A DNA stretch of 64,000 nucleotides, from positions 186,001 to 250,000 of the forward strand of contig OW569390.1 of NCBI GenBank assembly GCA_937625935.1, in the 5' to 3' direction. Numbering within the stretch: the first letter of the stretch is position 1; each line of letters opens with the position of its first letter. Made by a program: the position numbers and the translations under genes. Shown here piece by piece: positions 10,101-21,689 of this stretch. The DNA is from Tetramitus jugosus (taxonomy: Eukaryota > Heterolobosea > Eutetramitea > Acrasida > Vahlkampfiidae). The notes under the pieces are model-generated. The model ran no database searches and was not told the DNA's origin. It worked only from the letters and a program-made list of their open reading frames with translations.

Positions 10101-13100
10101 AGGGAAGGAGATTTGAATAAGTTCGAATGAAAGTGAAGCTTTGAGAGGAATCTGCTCTGATTGACCATTCATATTCAACATCAGAACCAGCAATTAAGTT
10201 TGAAACATTTGCAGATATTCTCAAAGTTTTGAGTGGATTCAGAATGGTTGGCACAACACTTGAGATCTTTAACACTGGAATCACACTCTCTCGACTGACG
10301 ATCTGAATTGTAATACTTGTATTGCCAACTCGATTGGCCACAGAAGGATTTGGAGTGTACATCAATGATACTGTATAATTACCTGGACCTTCGTCTAGCA
10401 TCGTTGTGACCCCAGAAGCAAGTTGTTTGGAACATGAATCACAACTCCACTTATAAGTCGCTCCAGTCATAGAACGATAAAGTGGATCGCTACTCTGACG
10501 AGCATCCAACACAATCTGACTTCCAGCCAACACCATTCGACTTCCTCCACTGATGATAGCGTTTGGTTTGGTTTCTATCATTGTCACAGGAACTGATCGA
10601 GTGGCTTCCAAATGATCAGAAACAATCTGAAGAGAAATGTTCCGAGCAGCTTTTGCAGTGAATGTTAAGTGATTCAATGTTGTGGATGAATATGGTTGAC
10701 CTTGAATGAGCCAAGTCTTTTTGATGTTCATTAAACAACTTGGAATTTCAGTCAGATAGGCAAAGAGAGACAAAGAACCAGTGTCTTTGACAGACAAGGT
10801 TCCTGCTCCTGGCAATTCTATTTTGGCAATTGCTTTTCGTCGATAGAATGTTAATGAGTTTGATGCTCCTAGTTGATTCCCTTGAAGATCATAAATGAAC
10901 AATGATATCGTCACATTTTCATTTGAAGGAATAAACTGGTTGGGTACAATCAACGTTTTGTTTCGTTGATTGGCCAAATATTGAGTCATATTCTGAGAAG
11001 GTGTTGCCGATGCCTTCCAAACATATCTCCTTCCGCTCATATCATTGTTGCTCTGAATAGATTGAATCACAATATCTTCGCAAGGATCTATCATTGAGTG
11101 ATTGGAGTTGATCAAAACCTCCAGTATTTCAGTATTGCATTTAAAACCAGTGTATCCCCATTCACATTGACATGATTGAGATGCAACACACTTTCCATGA
11201 CCTGAACAAACAGCACTGTTGTTGAAAGCCATTCCAAAACAAGAAAACTTGTCACAACTGAAACCACTGTATCCTGATTCACAAACACATGTGCTCATGT
11301 CAACACATGTCCCGTGACTCGAACAATTGGTGTTTGCATTTTCTTTCACACTACATATTGGAGGTGCAACAGATGAACAATTCAAAGTTAAGAGACGTGA
11401 ATCTGAAATAATGCTCGTTTCAATCTGAACAAAAGCACTCAATCTCAATGCCACACTGCTCTGCAAAGGATATGGTTGATTGAGATTGAAACTGTCACAA
11501 TCAAGTTGTTCATCGAACCACCAACCTGATTGAGTTTGAGTGGCACATGAATTGTTTGAAACACCTGGGAATGAGAATGGAATTCCATCCAATACAAAGT
11601 CAGGAGAATAGGAGTATGGTGGAAATAGAGATCGGAAGTCAACGGTATAGTTGTTCAGACTTGATCCAACAGATATGTAAGCAGATTTCAATTCAGGAGT
11701 TGATGAAGTTGTGATTGTGTCAAAATACACCTCTGCTCCCATCGAAGTCAGTGTGTGAAGCTTCTTCAATCCCAAGAAAAACTCGGCATCCAACAACCCA
11801 AAGCCATCTTCATATTCAGACTTGGTTCTGCTGAATGATGTCAATCCATTGTATCGTTTGTGAACAACAATCGACTGTCTCTCTGTGTTGCAAACAACCA
11901 GCATCGAATCACAAGTCGTTGGTTGAATCTCATAAACACCAAATGGAGCTCTCGGCCACAAAGAAACAACATCAGAGCAATCTCTAACAGTTTCGTTGAA
12001 CAAGGGAACTTGAACTGGATTGGATGTGTAAAAGTAGGGGAATGGAAGGACACCAGCATCTCCATTGATGAGGGAATCGAGACTAGCTACCCCCACGAGG
12101 AACAGTACGCGATCATTCGTGGACGTTCCCCAATCGTTGTATTGAGCATTAAGCACTGGTGGTGGGGTATTGACACTGGCATATTGCAATGCAGTTCCTG
12201 ATCCCTGTTGTACAAAAGAATTTCTTCTTATTTTGGCTGGGTTTACAACGTGGAGTAAACTTTGCGAAGTGGTGCCTTTCAGCGTGTTCCAACTGAATTC
12301 AATTGAATCTGGACATTGGAGAGTCACGAGGCGAACAGGTTCTCCATTGTCCATCATTTTGTTGTTTGAAATTGATGTCTGTCCACCACAATTGTTAGCA
12401 AAGAAGTACAGAGGCGGATTGGTTGTTGTGCTCTCAATTACATTGTTAGATATGTCAAAATAACCTGCGTTGCCTTTCTCTACCCTCATAGTTGTTTTCG
12501 TGAGAGTATTGTTATGTATCGAAATCTTTCCCTCGAATCTCGTTACATAGGACACAGAGTGTATCGCTTGAAATTGTGTAGTTGTCGCGACAAATTGATT
12601 ACTATCGATAGAGACATATGGTACTGCATATGTTAGCACCGATACACCACTTTGAGTGTCTACCACATTGTTGAGTGAAAAATTGAACTCCTCGAAAGTA
12701 TAAGCTTTTGTGTTGGTATAGTCAGCTGCAACGCTGACTCCTGAAAAAGTGTTATTACTGATGTCCATAGTCACAAATCTGCTCGAAGAACCATCCTGTA
12801 AAACAGTTATTCCTGCAAAAGGATTGAAGGTATTTGCCAGGAATGAACTGTACATGACAGATAGACCTCCAACATTGTGACCCATCAAACATCCCAAGCC
12901 CATACCGCAATAAGAGAATGTGGTATGATTCACATGAGCTGCGCCACCATCGATCACCAATGTCAGTCTTTGAACATCTGCATAACTCAAGTTAATCTCT
13001 GAATTTGAATCAACTGTGATGTTTCTGAAACGCTCTTGCAAGCAATGCACATTGGCCACAGAAATATCAGTTGTTCCAATTGCATCCAGTCTCCCGTCTT

Positions 13101-14550
13101 CCAAGTGAAGGTTCTCATAAATTTGCATTGTACCGAAAACAGTCAACGAAGATCTCACAATCAATTCAGACCGAATATGATATTCAAACTCAGGAGAAAA
13201 CACATTGTCTTCCAACATGAATGGAAAATCAATGTAAATCTTGGGTGTGATCACAGATTGAAGTGATGTTGTCATCCGAGCAAACATCATGTTCTGTTTC
13301 TCATTCAACAATGCAATATTTTCACCCCAGACCCTGTTGCCACAATCTGAGTGAGCAACCCAAAGGAAGTCTTCGGACTCAAAGTTTCCGAGAGCAACAC
13401 CCTTGTTGATTCCATCTCCATGAAATACATCAATACTTTCAACTGCAAATGAACTGCTCAACTTGACGATGAATCCCATTGAACTGTTTGCAGCAGCAGA
13501 GAGCGGTTTTGTGGCCACTTCAACCGAACCTAAAATCTCACCTGTGATCACAAAACTGGGTGAAACACTTATCAATCCTCGAGTAATCATTGTATTACCA
13601 GCTGAACTCTCTCTCGACAAAAGGTTCTGAACATCCGTATCAACTCCGAAAGAGTCAAAATATTTGATGGAAGCATCTTTGTCGGGAAAGAAAACATATT
13701 GAGAATACTGATACGGCGGATGACCATACGTAGGACTAGGATGCAAATAATCCCATGACCAAGAACCGTCAATATACTGAGCAACAAACGAACTAACTTG
13801 AGTGACATTCAGATTGTTCCGGAATACCACTGCTCCTTCGGCAACACCAGAGATGAAGTAAGATAATCCAGCAGTAATAGATGATATCATATGGCCAGCA
13901 TTGATTCCCTTCCCTGGTGTGCTTTGATAACTGAGAAAAAACTGAGGATTGATAATTGTCTGACAGGAGAAGAACACACCAGTGGATGCCAAATGAGTAA
14001 TGTCATCAATATAGCCCCTGTATCCAGTAACACAAATTCTGTCATAGTATGACTCATAAATAATATCAAAAATTTTTGCAATTCTCGTTCCTGTGGCTGC
14101 ATTTGAGAAATTGACACATCCCAACAGATTTCCATCGAAATCCAATTGACACGCAGTTGCCTCACTCGAAAGCGATCCATCCATTTGTGTGAAACCACCA
14201 ATGTAAAGCATGTCATAACCAGATGATAGATCGGCACTTGTGGGATAAAATCCCATGGTCAATGTCTCATTCATCACTGCCTTGTACCACAACAAATTGC
14301 CTGAATCCGTGTACTTCATGACACCACACGGGTATGTTCCATTTTCAGACAATGGAGAAGAAGGACTCAATTCACCAATCATGAACACGTTCCCGCTTGG
14401 ATCAACCAGACTGTCCTTGACTGTAAATTCATTGTCACCACCTGCGAAATTAATGTATCGGGTCTGAATTTGTGCACTCGATTGTGACAATAGGAGAGAA
14501 AGGAAGAGGAGGAACAAAGACAGTAAAGGCACCTTGTTTGCACCGTACAT
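7187..14550 (-). CDS. Receptor copy 1: EGF-REJ-GPS-7TM-RGS adhesion-GPCR-like protein, broken by one frameshift
   Basis: Start chosen at the ATG at 14550 (the upstream TTG at 14583 is not credible). It gives a signal peptide with a VPLLSLFLLFLSLLLSQSSA core. Next come a propeller-like extracellular region, a beta-helix-like stretch rich in short N-x-F / I-x-x-N-x-F repeats (about residues 450-850), two EGF-like domains (for example C-S-S-H-G-T-C-V-D-M-S-T-C-V-C), and a REJ module (PPTIEGFTFDPVSGNALST). After it are a GPS motif (C-R-Y...G-C-W-L-A-Q...C-H-C-N-H-T-T-S-F), seven hydrophobic segments, and an RGS domain (F-x-x-F-A-E-K-E-F-A-L-E-N-L-L-L-W-K-K). The frame breaks near 9894: copy 2 reads gcaactgac where this copy reads gcactgac, a one-base loss. 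The two resulting ORFs are 14583-9817 and 9880-7187. The N-terminal part would therefore end inside the REJ module without GPS, 7TM or RGS. A sequencing error is possible. Confidence 0.8.
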
Positions 14551-15189
14551 CTTCTGTTTGTTTTTTGGGTAGACACCCAACAAGATGTGGTGAACTTCGT
14601 TTTCCCTCGCAAGAACCTGTCACGCGTCAAATGGTCGGAACACAGAGAACTCGAGCCGCGAATATTCATACCCTATCTCTCAAAGAGCTCAAAAATCTAT
14701 ACTTAAAGTACACCTTTACCATAAACCATTTCACACAAACTGGTAAATGAATTTTCTTGTCAAATCAAAGAAGAAACAAACAACAAATGTCCTTCTCTCC
14801 CATCAGAAAAAATGATCGATTTATCAACTTGTGTCGCTCGGAGGAACTACTCTTTGGTTTTTTGGGAAACTACAAAACAACACCGTCTCGGATTGTGTGA
14901 TGCACAAAGTCTGCTCTCTTCAAATGTAAAAAATTCGTCAGGTCTTCTCACACCGATTGAAGATTGTTGTTATGACATATATGTGTTTTGAAATCAATGG
15001 ACGATTCCCTCTATTGGCGCGAACAAACGGATTGACATTGGCTCTAATTTCAAAGTTCAAAGCTCCCAACAGAAAAAAGTTGTGCTTGGCGTATTTCAGC
15101 ACTTGCGTTCGATGAGAATCGAACCCAAGCCTGCAAATGTGTACACTCGAGACAAGCACTGTCCCGGTAAAAAACTTTTGCAGAGTGCC

Positions 15190-15262
15190 GAAAAGCAGTA
15201 AACAAATTCGGAAGAGCAGTAAAGTTGAAAAGCAGTTAACCTGTATCTGAAAAGCAGTAAAC
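15190..15262 (+). repeat. Four tandemly spaced copies of a ~14-bp motif (gaaaagcagtaaac)
   Basis: The motif gaaaagcagtaaac occurs at 15190 and 15249, with variants gaagagcagtaaag (15211) and gaaaagcagttaac (15227). Spacing is irregular at 16-22 bp. No ORF uses it. It could be subterminal repeats of a lost transposon, since such repeats often bind transposase, but no matching terminus was found. Confidence 0.55.
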
Positions 15263-15372
15263 ATACATTTATAAATTAAAGTACCCAAGTAAGATTCTCA
15301 AGGGTAGGGGTAATTTCGATTTTCGAACTTAATATCTAACCGAAATTTTTTTCCAAGTTCGAACAGGGAAAT

Positions 15373-15876
15373 TTGAGGCGGAATTCGAACCATGATAGAT
15401 CCAACATTCGATCAGATCGAACAAAATCTCAAAAAAAAAACACGTTCATCAATTTTTTCATAGGAAGTCAAGATTCTGACTACAAGGAGAATATCCTTTA
15501 TCTTCTTTTAACATTCTCTCAAAAGGAATCATCAAGTAATAGAAGCTTTATCAATTATTCGCAACTTGAAGTTAAGGAAGATGTTGTGATGGAAGATGAT
15601 GACAATGAAATCAATAATAATGATAATATTATGTACATCTCAACAGAAAATCATTCACCTGTATCAAAAAAAGAAAATGAATATCTCCCAGAAGCTTTGT
15701 ATGGAAAAAACATGGAAAAACCATTATAGACAATAAGGTCATCGTACAGTATTTGATCGATGATTGTATATCCCCCAATAGTTGCATTGGTAGTACGATT
15801 TCATTGATAAGACATCTGAAACATCACCACAAGATCAACCAGACTACAATGGAACCCAAATTAGATGGGTAAAAAA
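15373..15876 (+). pseudogene. Decayed ORF with a possible BED-type zinc-finger remnant
   Basis: An open stretch of ~118 codons (15373-15729, acidic, Asn/Ser-rich, no ATG at its start) is followed, after a stop and frameshift, by ~50 open codons to 15876. The second part includes SCIGSTISLIRHLKHHHK. The S-L-x-R-H-L-K-x-x-H end resembles the second half of BED zinc fingers found at the N-terminus of hAT and related transposases. The first cysteine pair is not clear, so this is a weak call. No transposase core follows. Confidence 0.22.
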
Positions 15877-17163
15877 GAAATTTGTTGACAAAATACGATG
15901 GATACGACGTTATCAAGATGAACAAGGATAAGTGGCAAAGATCAAAACTGTCAAAGGTTCAACCTGGTTGTGTGGATCCCAACATACGAGAGTGTAGAGA
16001 ATGTTGGTAGGGATCGACACTTTCGAAAAAAAAGCAAAAAAAGGATAAACACGAATTTTAACGGCTTTTCAGTTTTTCCGAAAAATTTTCAGTCTCTCTT
16101 CTCATAAGTGGTACAATGACATGGTTTTCGCTGTTTGTCACTAGTGTTAAAAAAAAGCAGAAAAAAACAAAGAGACTGCACCCAAGTCCTCCATTATACT
16201 CTATGCTTCGAACAGAGTTCATGTATAAATTCACCGTAAGTTTAAAACATCACCAAACTTCAGTTTGATACAAACGGAATCCACAGGGCTATCAGACTTG
16301 AAACAACAGAACAATAGGAATCTGAGTAATCATGGATCCAGCTGTCCTCAACAAATAAAATATACTGTTTGTGTTGCTCATTGTCCATGAATCTTCTGAA
16401 CTTCATCAAATGAGCACAAAAAACCATTGATGGACGACGAGAGACAGCGGTGTTTCCCAATCATTCCATTTCTGACTTTGGCATACTTGCCTTTCGCGGC
16501 GACTGTTTTTCCGCTGCGCTGTGCGGCGCAACACAAGAAATGCTTTTCATCTTTTTGTTTTTTGTTTGTTTTTGTTTTTTTTGACTGGCTCATAATTTTT
16601 AGCGGGAGACCGAACAATGAAGCAAATTTACACTGGGTTTTTGAGTCATGGCGCTATGCATTTTTTAGGGAGTTCAACTCCTTAACTATATTTACATAGT
16701 TCTTCTTGTGATACCGATTCAACCTTTCGGTTTCTCCTGTTAATTGGTGGGATTCCCTCCTGACTTGTACCCAGGTAAGCAATAACTCCTATTTTCGACA
16801 TCCAACTCAATATTAGATACAACTTTCTTCACGATCACACAAAAGTAATTGCAGGTCTTGAACCAAGAAGGATTCGATTCTCTTGAGAGATGATAGAACA
16901 CGCCACTTAGATGAAATCCTTATCGACGATCTTCCTCCGGTTCTTCAATTAATTTTCTGTACTTGGTGCAATTTCCTTTGTGCTCTGGATATAGCTGTTC
17001 AATATATACTGTAATTTAATATTCTTCTTCTGAGTGCTTCCGACCTTCTGCTCCATCTCCTCGAATTTTCTTTTGAGCAATCTGCTGTCCTCTAGTAATT
17101 CTGTAGATACATCCACGACTCATTTACTTCCACTTCTGACCCTCTACAACTACTTGCTAGCAA

Positions 17164-17352
17164 CCAAAAAGGAAACCGGAAGTCAACGCGCGACAAGTCT
17201 TTCTAGAAAATTCTGCAAGTTCTTCCGTGCCACCATTCATTCGTGATTGGCGTTTATTGGAAAAACAGAAACGGGAGGAGAAACTCAGAAAAGCACGTGA
17301 ACGCATGAGAGCTAGAGAGAAGCATCTCACCAGTCAGCTTCTGTTTGTTTAA
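17164..17352 (+). other. Short open stretch with charged coiled-coil character (unassigned)
   Basis: About 62 codons are open without an ATG at the start. They begin PKRKPEVNARQ and end in a strongly charged helix (KQKREEKLRKARERMRAREK). It is probably a remnant rather than a gene. The first nine residues resemble the start of a 40-codon ORF at 38883 outside receptor copy 2. Confidence 0.2.
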
Positions 17353-17999
17353 TGACAGGTGCCTGTCATAATCACAATAAGCGTTACAAGGAGATGACTT
17401 CAAGTTTCATATTAGATAAATCAACTTTATTGTAAAATAAAGTCGTCAGCATTTGAGTAGTGTTCGACACCATCGGCAATATTCTTGTATCTCTGGTAGG
17501 TTGTCCGATCGATCATGTCACTTTTTGGCCATTCAATGACAGAATCATGGAGAAGAGTCGTATTTCTATCCTCTAGGTTCATATTGTTTTTAAAAGGAAG
17601 TAATACAGACTCTAACTAAGGATCTGTTCGTGTTAGGGTTGTTTGGAATACGAATAATCACAGCTTGGTTTATAAACCTTAGTTCCAACCATCCAGATTT
17701 ATTAGTAAATAAACCTCATATCGGTAATCTGAACGAGGCATTGAGTCGAAAGGATTATGTTGTTCTGTTAGAATCAACCCTTAAATCACCGGTTTGAGTT
17801 CAGCTTTGTATTGGACAATCTTACTAGCATAATGGGATACTCCCTTGTTCATGGAAAAGTTTTCTTCCTTCTTGTTAATAGCTTCAACAGACGAAAGTAG
17901 CTATTTTCCAAACATGCTGTAGTAAACGGTCGCATATGAAGTCCAAAGAATATATTCCCTGATGAGAATGAAAGTGGACAAGCAGAATTTGAGAAAGCA

Positions 18000-18280
18000 G
18001 TTTAGTGCAATCCCTATCTTCATGATTTGCAATGAACTTTCGCTATCGGAACGGTTCAACCTTGAAGGTTGAAAACGTCATGTTCTGCGGTGTATGGTTC
18101 GGAAAAGATAAGGCAGAGGCCAATATCTTTTTCTCTGTCTTAATTAAGGAGTTATTGGTGGCTGAGAAGGGAATGGACTCGTTCAACTGTTATGATCTCA
18201 AAGAAAAGGTTAGAATTAGATGTTGGATTGTGCTTCTCAGCCCGTCGAGTTCGGGTAACTACATTTCGGATTTGATCCAT
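18000..18280 (+). pseudogene. Fragment of a CACTA/Plavaka-like DNA transposase, frameshifted
   Basis: Two adjoining frames together give IPIFMICNELSLSERFNL and then KVENVMFCGVWFGKDKAE, ending in ANIFFSVLIKELL. This is the characteristic order of a conserved transposase block in Plavaka/CACTA-like elements: W-P-I-x-x-x-I-N-E-L-P-x-x-x-R, then x-N-V-x-L-x-G-L-W-F-G-x-x-K-P, then x-x-F-L-x-x-x-x-x-E-L. A single-base shift near 18060 separates the two halves. The region that should hold the later catalytic residues is not recognisable, and a minus-strand ORF over the same bases looks like a shadow. Family assignment is from motif memory and is tentative. Confidence 0.45.
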
Positions 18281-19633
18281 GCTTCTGGTCGTATAGGGAT
18301 CATGGTTTTTCTGTAAGTGAGAAATAACTGATACCATCGAATCCAACTTCTCAAAACCTTTGTCTTGATAGTAAATTCTAACAGCATAAGGCAGGAGATG
18401 AAAAAGAATCTTATCTTGGATCACAAGAAGAAGAAAGCCCTCAGATGATACATACTCCACATCATTGAACTTGATTATCATATGCCCCTTTGTGCTAATT
18501 GCTTGATCTTCGATTCCCAACCCCTTGACTTTCGTGGACCCTTGGGCATAAAATACTCGTGAGGATCAAGAATCCACCTGTTGTTCGAAATATATGGTTG
18601 TGTCGTGAACCAACAAGACTTTCCAAGGACAGAGGATCAAAGGAATTGACGTTTGGAGGCGATGAAGTATCCGAGGTCGACAATGGCATCTACAGGTTAC
18701 GTGGAATTTGTCGATCACTAAATTGCGTTTTCAACAGTGTGGGAGGATTATCTTGAAAGTTCAACGTATGAGTATCACAAAAAATCTTCGGGTTGAGTTA
18801 ACTCCGATAAAAAATCATACGAATTTTCGGTGCAGAAGAATCATGTTTGCACAAGGTGGTTCTGCAGAAACTGGCTCTCTATTCAAAATACAACTGATTT
18901 CAGGTTCAAAGGAACTGTGCAAACTCGATATTTTCTTGATAATAACAACCATGCAGCGTCCGTTGTAACAGTCCAGTATCTGCAGCTCGAAACCACTAAA
19001 TATCGAATCTTCTGTCTACATCCTATAAAAGCCTGTTCCACTTCTTCACTATGCAGTTTGTAGTCACCACCGTTCATAACCTTCTACTCTTCTATTTCTC
19101 GAGTGTTTCCTACTCTCGTCTACCCTTCCTTGTTCTTTAGGTCAAAGCCAGTATTTACTATCAAGTCTTCATTACTTCAAGCTTCAATCTCAGAGGTATG
19201 CATCAAAGGTACCCAAAAAATGTTGGGACTCATGTCTGACATCTCCCATTGTATACAATTTGATCAACTTTTATTGTAAACTTCTTGGTGCATATGTAAT
19301 TGTTGTTTGTTTCCAAAAACCCTTCAGTCCATGACCATTTACATTCATATGGATCATGGTTTGTATTAGAGAGTCCTCGAGACTTGAAAAACCATTCAAA
19401 AGTCTATCAATGAGAGCTATCTCATCTTTGTGGATTTGGGACTCCGTAACCGGGCGATCGTATCCACAAATGGCCCAATTTTCGTCTACGGTCGGTTGTG
19501 TATTGCGGAATATACAACAAGCGCCAAAAAATACTAACTTACTGCTCGGGAAAATTTTTTTGATCTGTCGTAGTGCGACGGTATATTGAGATATGTTTGA
19601 TTGAGTTCGGAGGGATCGTGTCCGAGCTGTAAA

Positions 19634-19641
19634 TCAAGACC
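19634..19641 (+). repeat. Target-site duplication, left copy (tcaagacc)
   Basis: The 8-bp sequence tcaagacc directly abuts the left terminal inverted repeat. The same 8 bp in the same orientation abuts the right terminal repeat at 21682-21689. This is the expected footprint of cut-and-paste insertion, and 8-11 bp is the size range reported for Mutator-like elements. Confidence 0.88.
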
Positions 19642-19675
19642 GGGTGGTGAAGCAGCGTACCGTTCCCGCGTTCAT
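19642..19675 (+). repeat. MULE left terminal inverted repeat (34 bp)
   Basis: Begins gggtggtgaagcagcgtac. Its reverse complement matches 21648-21681 at 31 of 34 positions. It is the outermost part of the element, immediately inside the target duplication. Confidence 0.88.
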
Positions 19676-19821
19676 AATATTCCTTCGGTGTTCCCATGTT
19701 CCGGTCCAAAAAAAACGTGAATTTCAACTTTACAAAACAAATCCTTCAAATACAAAAACTCAACGTTCCGTCGTGTTCCTGTTCTGGACCAGAAAACAGA
19801 ACCAACCGCCAACACCAAGAC

Positions 19822-21584
19822 ATGGACAGTGAGACAAGCGACTCAGAGTACGATGGTGGTGATGAGAGCCACATCATCAAGGAAAGTTCACCGATATGGT
19901 GTGTGTGAGCCACCCCCATACCAACAACCAGACAAAACTCATACAAAGCAATTGATGTTTGGTGAGCATGAATACAACCATCATGAGTCAACGAACAATC
20001 AGTGTGTGTATCGATGTAAATTTTACCGCACCTTCCAATGCAAATCCTTTGTCAAGTATCATCAAGGAGAGTACCTACTACTACAAGGGAACCCATAATC
20101 CTACTCCTCAAAAGTAAAACCCCTAATTTCGGATCTTCTTCCTTCAAGACAAGAGCAATTGAGAACCTATGTACTGCAAAACAAGAGGATGAGAAATTCC
20201 CGAACAATTTGCAGTGCACTCAATATCGGAGGCAACAGGAACGACTTGCAATGGTTCATATTTCCTTCACAAGTCACAGAAGCGAAAGAAAAATTTGTTT
20301 ACACTGCCACAATCCAAGACTGGCAGGAACTTTACATTCGTTCAGAGTTCAGACAAACCATCCAGCATCAAGAGTATTTACGAACTCTTCACCTGTATCC
20401 AGAGTTTTTGATTCAGTACAGTGCTGATTGGTAAGTAGAGTTGCTCAAGGGTTGTTCAACTGGTGATCCACTTTTTGTGGATGGAACATATGCCGTCTGT
20501 CCACAGGGTATAGAGCAGATGATCTCAGTAGTGATTAAGAAGAGACAATGGAAGAAATCTCTCCCTGTCATGCACGCATTCCTTCAAAGGAAGCTTCAAA
20601 CAACCTATGTCAATCTATGGAATCATATTGTGAGATTGGCGCCCTCTCTAGCCAAAGTAAGAAATATCCTGATTTCTGTGGACTTTGAGAAGGCAATGCA
20701 CAATGCTATCGCGTCTGTGTTGCCGGACGCGATCGTAGTAGGGTGCGAGTTCCATTTGAAGCAAGCAATCATCAGATATGTCACGAAAGGCAATGGGGGC
20801 AAAGTGGTCAGTGCTGATATGAAGGATAGTTCGAACAAAACTGATTTGATCTCCAGACTGACATCCATGGTACATGCAAACACCTACCAAGAGTTCATCG
20901 CTCTGAGAATGAGCTTTAAGAACTACTACTCATTGAAATCGGGGTATCAGCGATTCGTTACTTACATTGAGAGAACGTGGATCGGTTTAGATCAGATACA
21001 CGCGATGTTTCCATATTTACTCTGGTCACGATGTGTCATGCCGAAGGATATTGACCTTCATCTAACGAATAATATCGTTGAAAGTTTCCATCATGTGTTG
21101 AATTCAAAATTTAACAGCAGGCCTCAATTGAAAAGAGCAATTGAAATCATTCAAGAAGTGGAGCAAGATGCTTTTGACACCAAACAAGAACTAGAATCTC
21201 GATCCAATGTGTCAACGGTTGAACCTCAGTTTATTGTTTCCTCATCATTGACACAGAAAAGAGTCAGAGTTAACAGAAATTCTAGAACCACCATCAAAGA
21301 AGTCAAAGAAAGCCGTTGATACTTCCTCAGCCAAAGGAGCCGAAATTCCAAAGACAATTGACAAGGGAAAGTGTCATGAGATCGTAGATCATCCTCTCGT
21401 CCTCCCGAGTCAACATCAATGCCTGGTAAGTTCTTCAATTCAAAATGACTCGCTGTATCGACCAACCGTTTTGATGGTCGAGCAGCCACTGGATCTATCT
21501 TCCAATCGCCTCAGTAGACCTTCAGGCAGTTCAGATTGCCCGACGCTTGCCGAGCAGTACAAAAGCTTGTTCAATACAATGTAA
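19822..21584 (+). pseudogene. MULE transposase with FLYWCH-type zinc finger, degenerate
   Basis: Translation pieces in order are as follows. An acidic N-terminus starts at ATG 19822 (MDSETSDSEYDGGDES). A FLYWCH-like finger follows (C-V-Y-R-C-K...F-Q-C-K-S-F, then after a frameshift Y-K-G-T-H-N-P-T-P). A linker runs to 20434, a single TAA stop lies at 20432-20434, and then comes the MULE catalytic domain in the same frame (20435-21319). Catalytic landmarks are visible: D in FVDGTYAVCP, D in ISVDFEKAM, the C-x-x-H element in VGCEFHLKQA, and E in NNIVESFHHVLN, consistent with a DDE fold. After a frameshift near 21300 an open tail continues to TAA 21584. Frame changes are also needed near 19905, 20060 and 20110. 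All key acidic residues survive, so decay is moderate. Confidence 0.82.
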
Positions 21585-21647
21585 ATAAAGTTTTCGGAAC
21601 GGAATGCGCGTTTTTCTTATGGATGAAGAAATTTACAAAATTGAATC

Positions 21648-21681
21648 ATGAACGACGGAACTGTACGCTGCTTCACCACCC
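21648..21681 (-). repeat. MULE right terminal inverted repeat (34 bp)
   Basis: Ends gtacgctgcttcaccaccc on the plus strand. It is the inverted partner of 19642-19675 with three mismatches, and is followed immediately by the right target duplication. Confidence 0.88.
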
Positions 21682-21689
21682 TCAAGACC
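21682..21689 (+). repeat. Target-site duplication, right copy (tcaagacc)
   Basis: Identical to 19634-19641 and directly adjacent to the right terminal inverted repeat. The next base (g) also equals the first base of the left TIR, so an alternative 9-bp reading cannot be fully excluded. Confidence 0.88.

Larger units (their letters stand above)
19642..21681 (+). mobile_element. Mutator-like DNA transposon (MULE), 2040 bp, complete ends, inactive
   Basis: The element is delimited by 34-bp inverted repeats and flanked by identical 8-bp direct repeats. It contains a single transposase gene (19822-21584) ending just before an aataaag signal. The ends are intact enough to be mobilised in trans, but the gene has several frameshifts and one in-frame stop, so the copy is not autonomous. 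The small total size and single gene distinguish it from Pack-MULEs. Confidence 0.85.

Noticed and set aside
15095-15165. Possible tRNA on the minus strand: ggttcgattc resembles a TPsiC/B-box and outer ends can pair with wobbles
   Set aside because: The distance between the putative acceptor strand and the T-arm is only ~24 nt, too short for D and anticodon arms, and no A-box or anticodon stem could be drawn.
20430-20452. gtaagt at the in-frame TAA of the MULE transposase read as an intron donor
   Set aside because: The frame continues unchanged after the stop and any intron would be ~20 nt, so a nonsense mutation is simpler.
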